DNA of 64,000 nt from Roseiarcus sp963813195 (GCA_963813195.1 CAWEYC010000041.1:88611-152610), one strand, 5' to 3'. Counted from the first letter of the stretch, positions 1 to 10,000 are shown. Numbers and translations are program-made. The notes: a model not told the origin generated them from the letters alone.

Positions 1-2
1 CC

Positions 3-1118
3 GGCGCAAGCGAGGATTTGATGGACTATTCCGAGCGCCTGATGCGCGCGGCGATCCGCAATATTCCCGACGGGGTCTACAGCGCGTCGACCTACATCGA
101 CGGATTCCTCGACGACCCCGAGCCATCGCGGCGGGACCTCAAGATCGTCGTGACGATCACGGTCAAGGGCGACGAGATGCTGGTCGATCTGACGGGTACG
201 GCGCCGCAGGTCCCCGACCGCCCCATCAACATGCCGTTCGTTGGCACGGTCGACTGTGCGATCTGGCTCACCCTGCGTTCGATCCTGCTCGACAGCGTCG
301 TCTACGGGCCAATCCCGCAGAACAGCGGCCTTACCCGCCCGATCACGATCACTGCGCCGAAGGGATGCCTAGCGAATCCTATCTTTCCGGCGCCCGTGAT
401 CGCGCGCTTCTGCCCAGGCAATGCGCTCGCCGACGCGGTGATGAAAGCGCTTGCGCCGGCGGCGCCCAATCAGATCAGCGCCGGCATCGGCAATCTGACC
501 GTCATCGCCTTCAGCGGCGTCGCCAACGATCAGCAATGGGTCCACATGGAGATCCTGGAGGGCAGCTACGGCGGCCGGCGCGGGATGGACGGCATGGACA
601 CCGTGGACACCCTCTACGCAAACACGCGCAACAACCCGATCGAGGACATCGAGTCGCATCTGCCGCTCCGCGTCGAGCGCTATGAGCTGCGCGAGGACAT
701 GGCGGCGGCGGGCGAATGGCGCGGCGGCATCGGCTCCGTGCGGGAATTCATCTATCTCACCGACGGCGGCTTTTCAGTCGAAGGCGATGGGCACAAGTAC
801 AAGCCGTGGGGCTTCGACGGCGGCGAGGACGGCGCGCCGAGCGCGCTCGTTCAGCTGACGAGGACGGGAGATAAGATCGAGCTGCCGTCCAAGGTGCCTT
901 ACCGCAAGACCAAGGCGGGGGACCGACTGATCGCCTACGGTCCGAGCGGCGGCGGCTATGGCTCCCCCCTCGAACGCGCGACGAGCGCGGTGCTCGACAA
1001 CGTGCTCGACGGGATCATCTCTTCTGATCTAGCGCGCCGGCACTATGGCGTCGTGATCGCGGGGAAGGCAGTCGACGAGGCTGCGACAAAGGCGCTGCGG
1101 GCTCAGATGCAAGACTGA
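3..1118 (+). CDS. Hydantoinase B / oxoprolinase family protein, 5' partial
   Basis: Resembles the B subunit of ATP-dependent N-methylhydantoinase/5-oxoprolinase (HyuB), which works with HyuA to open hydantoin or oxoproline rings in the cytoplasm. The frame is open to the left edge (in-frame codons from base 3), so the N-terminal part is outside the window; about 370 residues remain of a family usually 500-600 long. Family-like stretches include the region around PINMPFVGTVDCAIW, the segment PGNALADAVMKAL, and the C-terminal GGIGSVREF and GPSGGGYGSPLER motifs. No HyuA partner is visible; it would lie to the left. The family call is good; the substrate cannot be told. Confidence 0.85.
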   Translation, partial: GASEDLMDYSERLMRAAIRNIPDGVYSASTYIDGFLDDPEPSRRDLKIVVTITVKGDEMLVDLTGTAPQVPDRPINMPFVGTVDCAIWLTLRSILLDSVVYGPIPQNSGLTRPITITAPKGCLANPIFPAPVIARFCPGNALADAVMKALAPAAPNQISAGIGNLTVIAFSGVANDQQWVHMEILEGSYGGRRGMDGMDTVDTLYANTRNNPIEDIESHLPLRVERYELREDMAAAGEWRGGIGSVREFIYLTDGGFSVEGDGHKYKPWGFDGGEDGAPSALVQLTRTGDKIELPSKVPYRKTKAGDRLIAYGPSGGGYGSPLERATSAVLDNVLDGIISSDLARRHYGVVIAGKAVDEAATKALRAQMQD

Positions 1119-1358
1119 TGCTGCGAAACGCTACGTGCGCTGCGTCGTAAATCGCGAGGAGCGGAGGGGTGAAGCGATGCGTCACTCCGACGCACGGGCT
1201 TCACTTCGCTCGCCATCACGGTCTAGCCTAGCCAGTCTATCCGATCGTGCGCCGCTAGACTGGCAGGCCGCGGTCGAGGCCCGTCATCCTCACCTGCTAC
1301 CCGCGCCCTGGCAGCAGGGACTGGTCAGCGCCATGTCAATGAAACAGCAATTCGCTCT

Positions 1359-3614
1359 CTAGGCGTTGAGGAATTCGCTCCAGCGGCGAGCCAAGTAGTT
1401 GTGGTCTTCCATGATCGTGTTCCAAACGCGCACGCGCGACATGCGCTCGACGTAGGAGCCGCCGTCGCGCACCTCGCCTGCGCGCACGCAGATCCCCCCA
1501 TACGGATCGGGCAGGTCTTCGGACGCGGGCTTGCCTTCGTACCAATAGTCCCACTCGGCCGGAGACAGATGCCGCTGTATCTGCTCGCGCGCGGAGATGT
1601 AGTAGCCCTGCCGCGCCAGAATGGCGCCCGGCACCCCGTCGAGCCACCAGTTCAGATAAGCGTAGGCGGCCTCGAGTGTCTCTTCTGACGCAGCAGCGGA
1701 GAGACAAATATCCGAGCGCCACCCGCGCGTGCCTTCCGCGGGTGTCCCGCTCGCCACGTCAAGACCGCTGCGGCGGAGCTTGATTATCGCGGGCGAGAAG
1801 ATGCTCTGTACGACGACGCCGCCGCGCTCCATCAGCCTGACGGCGTCCTCATAAGTCTCCCAAAGCGCACGGAAGTGGCCGCTGCGCTTCTTCTCCTTCA
1901 GGATGCCGATGATCGCATCGATCTCCTCAATCGAGAGATTGGCGAGGTCGCCGAATTTCAAGATGCCTGCTCCCTCCACCGCGAGCGCCGCCTCGATCAT
2001 GCCGAGTGTTGGATCGCGCAACATGGCGACTTTCCCACGCCAGCGCTCGTCGATCAGCCAGCGCCAGCTATGGAGCTCGCCCGGCGTCAGCTGCTCGCGT
2101 AGAGACTTCAGATATCCGAGAGAGTCAGAGCCATGGATCGTCGGCAGCATCGCGGTTCGCCCCGTCGGATGCGAGGTTAGCCGCCCGTCGTCTTGCACGT
2201 AAAGCTGCCGGAACAGGTCGTCGCAGATCTTTACGCCGTTGTAGGACAACGAAGCGAGCCGCTCGATCTCGCGCCAGCGCGTGATTCTCGAAACGTCGAT
2301 CGGCTGAATCGCGGATGCGGTCCACATCAGGTCGACTGTGTGCCACTGATGATAGACATCGAAGCTTTCAGGCTCCGTCACAGCCTGGCGGACCTCTTCG
2401 GAACCGTCCACAAGGTCGAAGGCGATCTCGAAAGGAAGATCTTTGACCGCCTTGCGACGGATGGGCTCGAGCAGGACTTCGCGGCGGCCCAGCACGCGCA
2501 AGGTCGGACGGCCCTTGGCCGTCGTTTTGCGTCGACGCTTGGCGGGAGCCGTCTTCGATGACGCGGACCGCCCCTCAACCAGGGGGGTGAGATAGGCAGC
2601 GACGCCCTGGGCGGTCAGGACGGAGAGGACTTTGAGCCGCGCGCGCGTACGTTCCAGCGCACAATCGAGGTGGAGCGCCAGCGCGTCCGCCGCCCCCTGG
2701 GGATCCTCAGCGAGGAGTCGGTCAAACACGCGTTCATGTTCCATCAAAGCCGCGTCCGCGTCGCGCAAAGCGAAATGCCGGGTGAAAAGGCGGGTGATCA
2801 CGTCAGGCATCCGACTCTTACGGATCGTCCCGATCAGCCGCTGGTTGGGAACGGACGCGAGACACCTCTCATGCAGGTCACGTTCGAGTTCTTCGAAGTC
2901 GGCCGAAGCGCCATTGCGCCGAGCCGCCACGACGCGTCCGCGCATGGCTTCCAATTCGGACCGCGGCAGCGAGGACGCGGAGACGCGCAAGGCCGCCGGC
3001 TCCAGCAAGCGCCGCATCTCGAAATGCTCCTTAACATCGCGCGCGGTGAGCGGTCCGGCTGTCCAGTGCGACCAGCGGTCCTTCTCAATCAGGCCGTCGT
3101 GGTTGAGGCGGGCGAGAACGTCGCGCACGACCGTGCGGCTCACCTCGAAATGCGTGCACATCGCCGATTCCGAGATTTTGTACGTGCCGAATGGGGTACA
3201 TGCGAGGACGCTCTCGGCCACCTCGCCGTAGATCTTCTGCCACGTTGCTCGCTGCGCGTAGTCCTGGATTTCGCCTGACACCTCGAGGCCCAGCGTGAGC
3301 AGATTGACCCGGTTCGGCTTCGCCTTGTCCTTGCGGCCGCCGACGAGATAGCCGCGACCTCCGAAGCGGCGAACGAGGCCTTCTTCCGCAAGGAGTTCGA
3401 GCGCGCGCTCAACGGGGCCGCGACTCACGCCGAGCAGCTTTGCGATCGGCCCTTGCAACAACACGACGCCCTGCCGCAGCTTTCCCGCGGCAATGTTGCG
3501 AGCCAGTTCGTCGCGCACGATTTCGTAGTAGGGCTTCGCCAACGGAGCCCCTACGGATCTCTCGGGCGCTGGAGCGGAGCCGACTAAGGGAGCGTCCAAC
3601 TTGATGTGATTCAT
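1359..3614 (-). CDS. GntR/FCD-type regulator fused to an extracellular solute-binding-protein domain
   Basis: Unusual multidomain regulator of about 750 residues. Numbered from the most upstream possible start (GTG at 3698), there are two GntR-like winged helices: one around 57-120 (VSRGPVERALELLAEEGLV) and a second around 152-215 (VSRTVVRDVLARLNHDGLI). An all-helical FCD ligand domain follows at about 218-350, then a basic linker (KRRRK near 388-391), then about 380 residues resembling PotD/type-8 solute-binding proteins (IHGSDSLGYLKSL, ERWRGKVAMLRDPTLGM, YLNWWLDGVPGAILARQGYY). There is no signal peptide, so the binding domain is probably cytoplasmic and senses a ligand. I chose ATG 3614 because the 28 residues upstream are Cys-rich and do not look conserved; the start is uncertain. 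It points at the hydantoinase gene, so it may control it, but that is inference. Confidence 0.8.
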   Translation of the reverse strand: MNHIKLDAPLVGSAPAPERSVGAPLAKPYYEIVRDELARNIAAGKLRQGVVLLQGPIAKLLGVSRGPVERALELLAEEGLVRRFGGRGYLVGGRKDKAKPNRVNLLTLGLEVSGEIQDYAQRATWQKIYGEVAESVLACTPFGTYKISESAMCTHFEVSRTVVRDVLARLNHDGLIEKDRWSHWTAGPLTARDVKEHFEMRRLLEPAALRVSASSLPRSELEAMRGRVVAARRNGASADFEELERDLHERCLASVPNQRLIGTIRKSRMPDVITRLFTRHFALRDADAALMEHERVFDRLLAEDPQGAADALALHLDCALERTRARLKVLSVLTAQGVAAYLTPLVEGRSASSKTAPAKRRRKTTAKGRPTLRVLGRREVLLEPIRRKAVKDLPFEIAFDLVDGSEEVRQAVTEPESFDVYHQWHTVDLMWTASAIQPIDVSRITRWREIERLASLSYNGVKICDDLFRQLYVQDDGRLTSHPTGRTAMLPTIHGSDSLGYLKSLREQLTPGELHSWRWLIDERWRGKVAMLRDPTLGMIEAALAVEGAGILKFGDLANLSIEEIDAIIGILKEKKRSGHFRALWETYEDAVRLMERGGVVVQSIFSPAIIKLRRSGLDVASGTPAEGTRGWRSDICLSAAASEETLEAAYAYLNWWLDGVPGAILARQGYYISAREQIQRHLSPAEWDYWYEGKPASEDLPDPYGGICVRAGEVRDGGSYVERMSRVRVWNTIMEDHNYLARRWSEFLNA

Positions 3615-4002
3615 CGGGCGATCGGCCGGCCGTATCCCACAATGACAGCGTGCACCTTTTTTGCCAAACGGGCACACACCGAGGTTGACCATCCTCACAT
3701 ACCGCAGTTGGCGGCCGAAATCATCGCGTGCGCCCTCGCCTTATTGCCTTTGTTCGCGGAGCAGCGCCTGCAAGAGGTTGATGAGCGCAGTCCGTTTAGC
3801 GACGAGACGTTCGCGAGCGCGATGCAAGGCCTAAACATGCGGTTGATCCTGGCCCTTCACTCATTCGGATCTGTGGATCGGCCAGTGCGATATCAAAAGG
3901 TTGACTGCGATGGCCCACCTTCGGCGCTGAGTAACAAAACAATGACTCGGAACTGCGATCGGCACCTCTGACCCTGCGGGGCTGAACAGGCGCTATCGAC
4001 CC

Positions 4003-4627
4003 TTAGGGGACGTTCGCCGTTTTCCAAATATCTAGGATTTCCGCGACATTGACGGTTCGCGCCAGTCTGACGGAAGATCGAATGTGCGGCCGAAGCCGCT
4101 CTCCCCAGTTCGCGTGATACTTTGGAGCGAGTCGCTTCTTCGAGATCAATGCCAAAATCGCAGAAGAAGCGCAGCCCCTCATCTGTGATGAGGGCGGCTC
4201 CATCCGCGAGCACGATATAGCCTTTGCCGGAAAGAGTGTCCGCGAGGGCGATGGCGAGCCGGCCGGCGATATGATCGTAGTAGGTGCGGGCGAGCCGTAG
4301 CGCCTCATCCTTCGGGCCGATCGGATGATGACGCTTCGGGCCACTCGCAGCGACCGCCATCAGGGCAAGTATCGCGTGGGCGATGTCGGGCGAAGCAAGC
4401 CGATAATAGCGATGCCTTCCCTGTTTCTCGACGGCGATCAGGTGGGCTTCCGCCAGTTTACCCAGATGGCCGCTCGCGGTCTGAGCGGTGACGCCGGCGT
4501 GACGCGCCAGCTCGCCCGCCGTCAACGCCTGCCCGCCCATCAACGCGGAAAGCATGTTGGCGCGCGCCGCATCGCCGATCAGGCTTGCGACCTCTGCGAC
4601 CGTATTCCCGGAAGCGACGCTCGACAT
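4003..4627 (-). pseudogene. ArsR-family winged-helix regulator, frameshifted
   Basis: The first about 170 residues are a good ArsR-type repressor: a winged helix (LTAGELARHAGVTAQTASGHLGKL, then HRYYRLASPDIAHAILAL) and the longer C-terminal domain of the YdfF-like subgroup (RLARTYYDHIAGRLAIALAD). After DLEEATRSK the frame leaves the family. The adjacent frame supplies a match to the usual 'DWSERRPHI' element (NWGERLRPHI), placing a frameshift near 4105-4115. Even the restored frame ends at 4003 without the family's normal C-terminus, so the gene looks inactivated. It is divergent from the EamA transporter, its probable original target. The DNA-binding part could still be made. Confidence 0.65.
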
Positions 4628-4751
4628 GCGCGAAGTCTACCAGCGGAACCCTGTGTCGTCGTCGATCGATAGTTCGGCCTATGCCGAAACATTCAATGCC
4701 CGGCCGGGTCTGAGCAAGAGACGAGATGGCGCCCACAAAAGCAGGAATAAG

Positions 4752-5644
4752 ATGACCGGCAAGACGAACATGGCAACGGAACTGGCTTGGCTTCTGGCGC
4801 TCTCGACGCTCTGGGGGGCGTCCTACACCTTCATCAAGATCGGTGTCGAAACCATTCCGCCGGTGACGTTGATCGCCGCCAGGACTCTTATTGCCGGCGC
4901 CATTCTTGTCGCCGTCATCCGGTTGCACGGGCTGAAGCTGCCGAGGGATCTGCGAACTTGGGCGCGCTTCCTGTTTCAAGCCTGCCTCAACAGCGTTGTT
5001 CCCTTCACCCGGATCGCTTGGGCCGAACAGACGACCGACGCGGGCCTTGCGACGATCTTGAATTCCACTTCGCCAATTTTCGCCTTCTTGCTGACGGCAC
5101 TGATTACCCATCATGAAGCCGTAACGAGCCGCAAGCTGTTCGGCGTTTCGGCGGGGTTGTTCGGAACATGCCTCATCGTCGGTGTCGAAGCGCTCGGCGG
5201 TTTCGGACACGAGACATGGGCGCAACTCGCCATCGTGATGGCCACGATCTGCTATGCGGGGGCCGCGACCTTCGGCAAGAGCTTCAAGGGCCTCGATCCG
5301 ATGATGCCGGCGGCCGGCTCGCTGATCTGCGGCGCGTTAATCCTCATCCCCACCAGCTTCATTGTCGATGACCCATGGAAATTGGCGCCAAGCGTCAATT
5401 CCATGCTCTCGCTTATTGCCCTCTCGGTCTTCTCGACGGCGCTGGCGTTCGTGATCTATTTCCGGCTCGTTCAAACGCTCGGCTCGGTCGGAACGACAGC
5501 GCAAGCCTTCTCCGGGCGCCGATCGGCGTCGCGATCGGCGTCCTGTTCCTCGGAGAAACGATTTCATTAACGGCGTGGCTCGGGCTGGCTTGCGTGGTGG
5601 CCGGTGTCATCGCCATGACGTTGCCCGCTCGAAAGCGCGGCTGA
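4752..5644 (+). pseudogene. EamA/DMT-family permease with frameshift near the 3' end
   Basis: Drug/metabolite-type exporter of the inner membrane. Hydrophobic segments follow each other from WLLALSTLWGASYTFIKIG onward, and the two EamA halves are visible (second half from about ATICYAGAATFGKSF). The continuous frame runs past TAQAF into non-family sequence and stops at 5570. One base out of phase, the expected last two helices appear (PIGVAIGVLFLGETI, then LACVVAGVIAMTL) and end at 5644. The shift lies at about 5507-5512, consistent with loss of one base. ATG 4752 was chosen over upstream codons because the family N-terminus starts there. It is divergent from the broken ArsR gene. Confidence 0.8.
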
Positions 5645-6612
5645 GCGGCCATGTGATGGCTCGCACATGTGGTCCGCGCGATCTTCCGCATCTGGCCGGC
5701 GGGCGCAGAGGACCTGAAGACCGCGATGCACAAGGCCGGCGTCATCGGCTCCCCCAGCATCCGCTTCGCATCCTGATCGGACGAGCAGGCAGTTTGTAAG
5801 ACGCCGCGTGGCGCCGGCGCGTTTTTTATCGCGTCTCTGTTCGACGAACCGAGCCCCGGCCTGTCCCGTCAAACAACGTGACGACCGGGCGTTTCTGATT
5901 CGGGAGCCGGTTGGTCTTCGTGGATCTGCGAGTGAAGCTCGCGCGCGGCGCGAAACGACGCCGGTAGCGTCTCAGTTCGAGAGTTTGCGTTGCTTACGAA
6001 CGCTCGTTGTGCGGCGCTCCCATGAAACGGCTCGATCGGGAGGCCGAAATGGGCGATCACGACCTTTCGAACTCATGGCTGGCGGCGACGGCGCGAAGAG
6101 GCACTGGCGAACCTTCGCGTTTTAGGCGGTGGCCCGCGCTGGTTCCGAAAGGGACAAGATGTGACCAGATTCGAAATCGCCAAGGAAACGCGAATAGTCG
6201 CGCAGATGGACATTCTCATCGCCGACTACGAGGCCGATAACGCCAATGAGCGTCACTGAGCGATCGACGAGGAGGCGGAAACCGCTGTCAGCAACGCCAA
6301 GTTCAAAACGGCTGAAATCTTTGCCGCGTCTCGACCATACGCGATCGCATTCGCAACGACCGCCTTCAGCCGCAGGCAGAGGAACCGCCGCGGGTGAAGG
6401 AACGCGCTTTTGGAAAGCACCAGTTCTATGCTCATCACTGAGATGGGCGCGAAGCCGACCTTCTGTTTCCGCGCGATGTCCGCCTTCCCCCCATTGCGAG
6501 AGTGCGGCGTGCAGACGACGCTGCGAAGACCCAGAAGTGACCTTGGGATAGCCTCACGCGCCCGCCGAGGGCGAGCGCCGAGGAGGGAGTGGCTGGCTAT
6601 GGAGGCTCGATC
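5645..6612 (+). other. Degraded region without a recognisable gene
   Basis: About 970 bases between the EamA pseudogene and the integrase remnant. Short frames exist on both strands, but none has a family-like sequence I recognise. One broken frame around 6155-6350 (TRFEIAKETRIVAQMD, then EEAETAVSNAKFKTAEIFA) looks like old coding sequence interrupted by a stop at 6258-6260. Probably decayed mobile-element cargo. Confidence 0.4.
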
Positions 6613-7246
6613 ATGCCCGTCGGCAGCCAACACACACCCGATCAGCGGCGAACGCCCTGGAACAAGGGCCAACTCGTTGGTCAAAAGCGCCCGCTGAAGC
6701 CCAAGGACGTTTTGAACAATTCGGGTCCGACTTTAGATCGCGGCGCAGCAGCGTGACCTTGCGATGTTCAATCTGGCCATTGATAGCAAACTCCGAGGTT
6801 GTGACCTCGTTCGCCTTCAGATCGACGACGTGAGCATGGGCGGCCGAGTGCGCGAGCGCACGACGGTCGTCCAAAAGAAGACGGGTCGCCCCGTCCAATT
6901 CGAACTCACCGAACAGACCCGCGAGTCTATTGGGGATTGGATCGGCGTGCTCTCCGCTCGAAACGGACGATACCTTTTTCCGAGCCGCGTCCGAGAGCAG
7001 CCGCATATCTCCACTCGCCAATATGCTCGCATCGTTCAAGGGTGGATTCGTCGCGCGGGAATGGACAGCTCCGCCTATGGCACCCATTCAATGCGGCGAA
7101 CGAAGGCGGCTCAGATTTGCAGGAGGACCGGAAACCTGAGAGCGGTTCAACTCCTCCTCGGGAACACCAAGCTCGAAAGTACCGTCCGCCATCTCGGGAT
7201 CGAGGTGGATGACGCGCTCACCATTTCGGAGCAAGTAGAACTCTGA
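6613..7246 (+). pseudogene. Tyrosine recombinase/integrase, inactivated
   Basis: Remnant of the compact (about 200-residue) tyrosine recombinase family found on alphaproteobacterial mobile elements. ATG 6613 opens with family-like text (TPWNKGQLVGQKRPLKPKDV). A one-base insertion follows near 6704-6710, and the restored frame (IRVRL) hits a TAG at 6734-6736 where a Gln codon is expected. From 6764 the catalytic domain is continuous (MFNLAIDSKLRGCDLVRLQ, THSMRRTKAAQI). The active site is also damaged: the LGH histidine is Asn (7163-7165) and the nucleophilic tyrosine is His (7190-7192). Several independent lesions make loss of function very likely. Confidence 0.85.
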
Positions 7247-7489
7247 CGATTGGTCGCGGCCTCTCCCATCCTGCGGGGCCGCGACGCGCCAGAGCGGACC
7301 TTTGCCGACGTCGCCTCCATCGCCTCAAACCGACCCGATGCGGACTTTGGCCCAGCGTCGCTTGCAAACTGCGGTTGTGATTAGATTAACCGTGGAATAA
7401 GGGCTCTGACGCAACTTTGGCGACGGTGACAAGGCCAAGAAGCTCGGCATCCCTGTCTGGCGGTTCGGCCGCGCTTGAGCGTAGCCCTC

Positions 7490-8230
7490 TCACTCGCCGA
7501 TCATTGCGACCGCCTGAAGACTCGGATCCCGTGATCGAGCAATCGCCGACGTCGCGATCCCGAATAGCGCCGTGGCCGCCAGCATCAGCAAATAGCCGCC
7601 CACGCCGCGATACAGCATCACGCCGCCAACGCCGCCCGTCAGAAACGATAAGACGGTGCAGATATGCAGGCGCAGCCTTCCAAGGCCGTGGGTGGGTCCG
7701 TCCTCTCCTTCGGCGCGGCGCAGGCTATCGAACATCGCCGCAAGCTCGATCCCGATATCCGTCGCCAACCCCGAAACATGTGTCGTCCGTACTCGGGCGC
7801 CCGAAATGCGCGTTCCGACCGCATTCTGGAATCCCATGGCGAACGCCAACCCCAGCACGACGACGGATGCGCGCCAATCTCTTGGCAACCAAAGATCCGC
7901 GCAACCGGCGCCGGTCAGCACGGTCGCTTCAATCAAGATTGCATAGGCGTAGATGCGCCTTGTTCGTCGGCGGCCTGCATTGATCAAGGACGCTGAAGAC
8001 AACGCTCCGCAGACAAACGCGATCAGGATCGCAAAGTAAAATAGCGCTGTTGCCCACCGGCCCAACGCTAGGTTATCCGACAGGGTCGAGACATTCCCCG
8101 TCATGTTCGCGGAGAAAAAGCCAACTGCATAGAACGCCGCGGCGTTCAGGGCTCCGGCGACAGCAGCCAACGAGCATGCAAGCCATAGGTCTATCGTCTC
8201 GTTCCGCTCATCGCCTTCTCTAACCAGCAT
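7490..8230 (-). CDS. YoaK family (DUF1275) membrane protein
   Basis: A 246-residue inner-membrane protein of unknown function. DUF1275 signatures are present: FFSANMTGNVSTLSDNLALG near the first helices, and AMGFQNAVGTRISGARVRTT with HVSGLATDIGIEL in the middle. About six hydrophobic segments are visible, the last being GYLLMLAATALFGIATSAIA. The gene is full length and intact, unlike its neighbours on both sides. Some family members sit near fatty-acid or aromatic-compound genes, but no such context is seen here. Confidence 0.85.
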   Translation of the reverse strand: MLVREGDERNETIDLWLACSLAAVAGALNAAAFYAVGFFSANMTGNVSTLSDNLALGRWATALFYFAILIAFVCGALSSASLINAGRRRTRRIYAYAILIEATVLTGAGCADLWLPRDWRASVVVLGLAFAMGFQNAVGTRISGARVRTTHVSGLATDIGIELAAMFDSLRRAEGEDGPTHGLGRLRLHICTVLSFLTGGVGGVMLYRGVGGYLLMLAATALFGIATSAIARSRDPSLQAVAMIGE

Positions 8231-8390
8231 CCTCTACTACTCCAATCGGGCGCCACAGTACCGCGTCGCGGGCGCCTGCCGCACGGGGACGGTCCCCGCC
8301 TCAGCAGAGGAGCCGGATCGGTGTCTCAAGCCCTCGCCTTCGCCAATGCCCGGCGCCTCGCCCACACCACTATGGTCTGCGTCGCCGCAG

Positions 8391-8551
8391 CTGATTCCCC
8401 AGGGCGCCAAGCTGATCCGCCAGTACAATAGCTCGGTCGCTTTCGGGCAGAGCAGAGCCGCATCCCGCTGGTCTGGACCCGAATCATCACGCCGGATGGT
8501 ACGTCAATCCTGTTGGAGCGTCAGCCCGGCGACGACACAGAAGCTATGCCG
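8391..8551 (+). pseudogene. trbI/virB10 conjugation-gene fragment, frameshifted
   Basis: A short stretch matches the core of TrbI/VirB10, the type IV secretion protein that spans the periplasm. In one frame: LIPQGAKLIRQYNSSVAFGQ. After a one-base shift near 8455-8460 it continues as IPLVWTRIITPDGTSILLER and then QPGDDTEA. These are consecutive parts of the conserved TrbI C-terminal domain, so the match is specific although only about 50 residues survive. Nothing else of a transfer operon is recognisable nearby. It supports the view that this region is a dead conjugative element. Confidence 0.7.
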
Positions 8552-8771
8552 GCCCTTCCGGCCGGTCGCAAACGGATAACATCGGAACTCACGCGTATGG
8601 GGTCTCCCGGAATCGGAGCGAGGCTGACCTACGTTCGTGACGCGAAACGGTTATTCTGCGCATTCAGCTGGAACGTCCGCTCCCCGCCCTAAGCGGACCT
8701 TGCCGTTTACAGCGATCGTCGGTCGCGACTTCTTCCCAAGATTAGCGAACTCTGCTTTTTGGTCGACGCGC

Positions 8772-8893
8772 CTTCTCCCTCGCCCCGCTTGCGGGGAGAG
8801 GGTTGGGGTGAGGGGCTGGGTGGTTAGCCGGAGGCCTGCGGCTCCTCACCAGGCCCTTCATCCTAACCTTCTCCCCGCGCGCGGGGAGAAGGG
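8772..8893. repeat. Palindromic intergenic repeat, family A
   Basis: Two hairpin arms of the CTCCCTCGCCCCGC...GCGGGGAGAGGG type enclose a less conserved centre, followed by a second arm (CTTCTCCCCGCGCGC...GGGGAGAAGG). Related elements occur at 26807-26978 and 46463-46622. The 280 bases after this copy, up to the SDR gene, show no gene. Confidence 0.8.
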
Positions 8894-9169
8894 AGCGGTT
8901 GGCGTTGCGTCAACCGAAACGCAAAACGCTCCCTCTAGCGCGCTTGGCGCTGGCCGGTCCACGTTAGGAATCTCCTGAGCGCATACACTGCTGGGACTCG
9001 CTCACCGTCAGATAATAGCGTCTCCGGTTTCTCAATCTGCGTGACTGCGCCCTCCGGACTTCCAGCCCTAGACCGGCGCGGCCGTATCGCAGGGCGATGC
9101 CATTCGCAGCGTCGCTTCAGGACGTCCAGGCGAACTTGTTCGGCCGCATGCGCGGACTGAATTTTGTGG

Positions 9170-10000
9170 CTACGCGGAGATGTCCGTCGAGAGCGTCACG
9201 TCTCTCCATGCATCGAATTCGGCCTGCAGCAGAGCAAGCTTGTCACCGACGAGTTTGCTTGCATCAGAGCCAAGCAGGAGATGCGCCGGCGGATCGTCCG
9301 AATTGGCAAGCTGGACGACGGCAATTCCAAGCTTGGCCGGATCGCCGATCTGCTTGCCGCTATAGGTTTGGCGACGCGCACGGATCGGGTTCATCAAGCT
9401 GTCGTAGTCAGCGATCGATCGGGGCGCCCGGACCATGGATCGGCCTGCCCAATCGGTTCGAAACCCTCCCGGCTCGATCGCTGTCACGTGGATTCCGAGA
9501 TCGTGGACCTCCTTGCCAAGACTTTCTGACAAGCCCTCAAGCGCGAACTTGCTTGCGTGATAGAAGCCCAGCCCGGCCATGGTGATGATGCCGCCCATCG
9601 AGGTGACATTGATGATGAAGCCCGAGCGCCGCCGACGCATGAAGGGGAGAACGGCCTTGATGACAGCCACGGCCCCGAAGACATTGACATCGAACTGCCG
9701 ACGCATGTCATCGAGGCTTGATTCCTCAACCAACCCCTCGTGACCGTAGCCGGCGTTGTTCACCAGCACGTCGATGGGGCCGATCTCGCGCTCGACGCGC
9801 GCGATGACGGGTTCGATCGTGGCGGTCTCCGTTACGTCCATCAGAACGCCATAGGAGCGCCCAGGCTCGAAAGCCGCGAAAGCCGTACGCTCTGCTTCCT
9901 TCCGGAGCGTGCCCACCACCCGATCGCCGACGGCGAGAGCGGCCTCGGCGATGGCTCGACCAAAACCGGTGCTAACCCCCGTGATGAACCAAGTTTTCAT
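9170..10000 (-). CDS. Short-chain dehydrogenase/reductase
   Basis: Classical SDR of 276 residues, a cytoplasmic NAD(P)-dependent oxidoreductase. The cofactor motif TGVSTGFG is at residues 8-15, NNAGYG follows at about 85-90, and the active site has Ser in the INVTSMGG region and Tyr-Lys in YHASK. The C-terminal half (EPGGFRTDWAGRS) is like SDRs annotated as oxidoreductase or retinol-dehydrogenase-like. The substrate is unknown. It is divergent from a LysR regulator 117 bases away, the usual arrangement for control of the enzyme by that regulator. Confidence 0.9.
   Translation of the reverse strand: MKTWFITGVSTGFGRAIAEAALAVGDRVVGTLRKEAERTAFAAFEPGRSYGVLMDVTETATIEPVIARVEREIGPIDVLVNNAGYGHEGLVEESSLDDMRRQFDVNVFGAVAVIKAVLPFMRRRRSGFIINVTSMGGIITMAGLGFYHASKFALEGLSESLGKEVHDLGIHVTAIEPGGFRTDWAGRSMVRAPRSIADYDSLMNPIRARRQTYSGKQIGDPAKLGIAVVQLANSDDPPAHLLLGSDASKLVGDKLALLQAEFDAWRDVTLSTDISA

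Noticed and set aside
1135..1362. Small plus-strand frame after the hydantoinase gene
   Set aside because: No family text, no ribosome-binding site, and it runs into the end of the convergent regulator.
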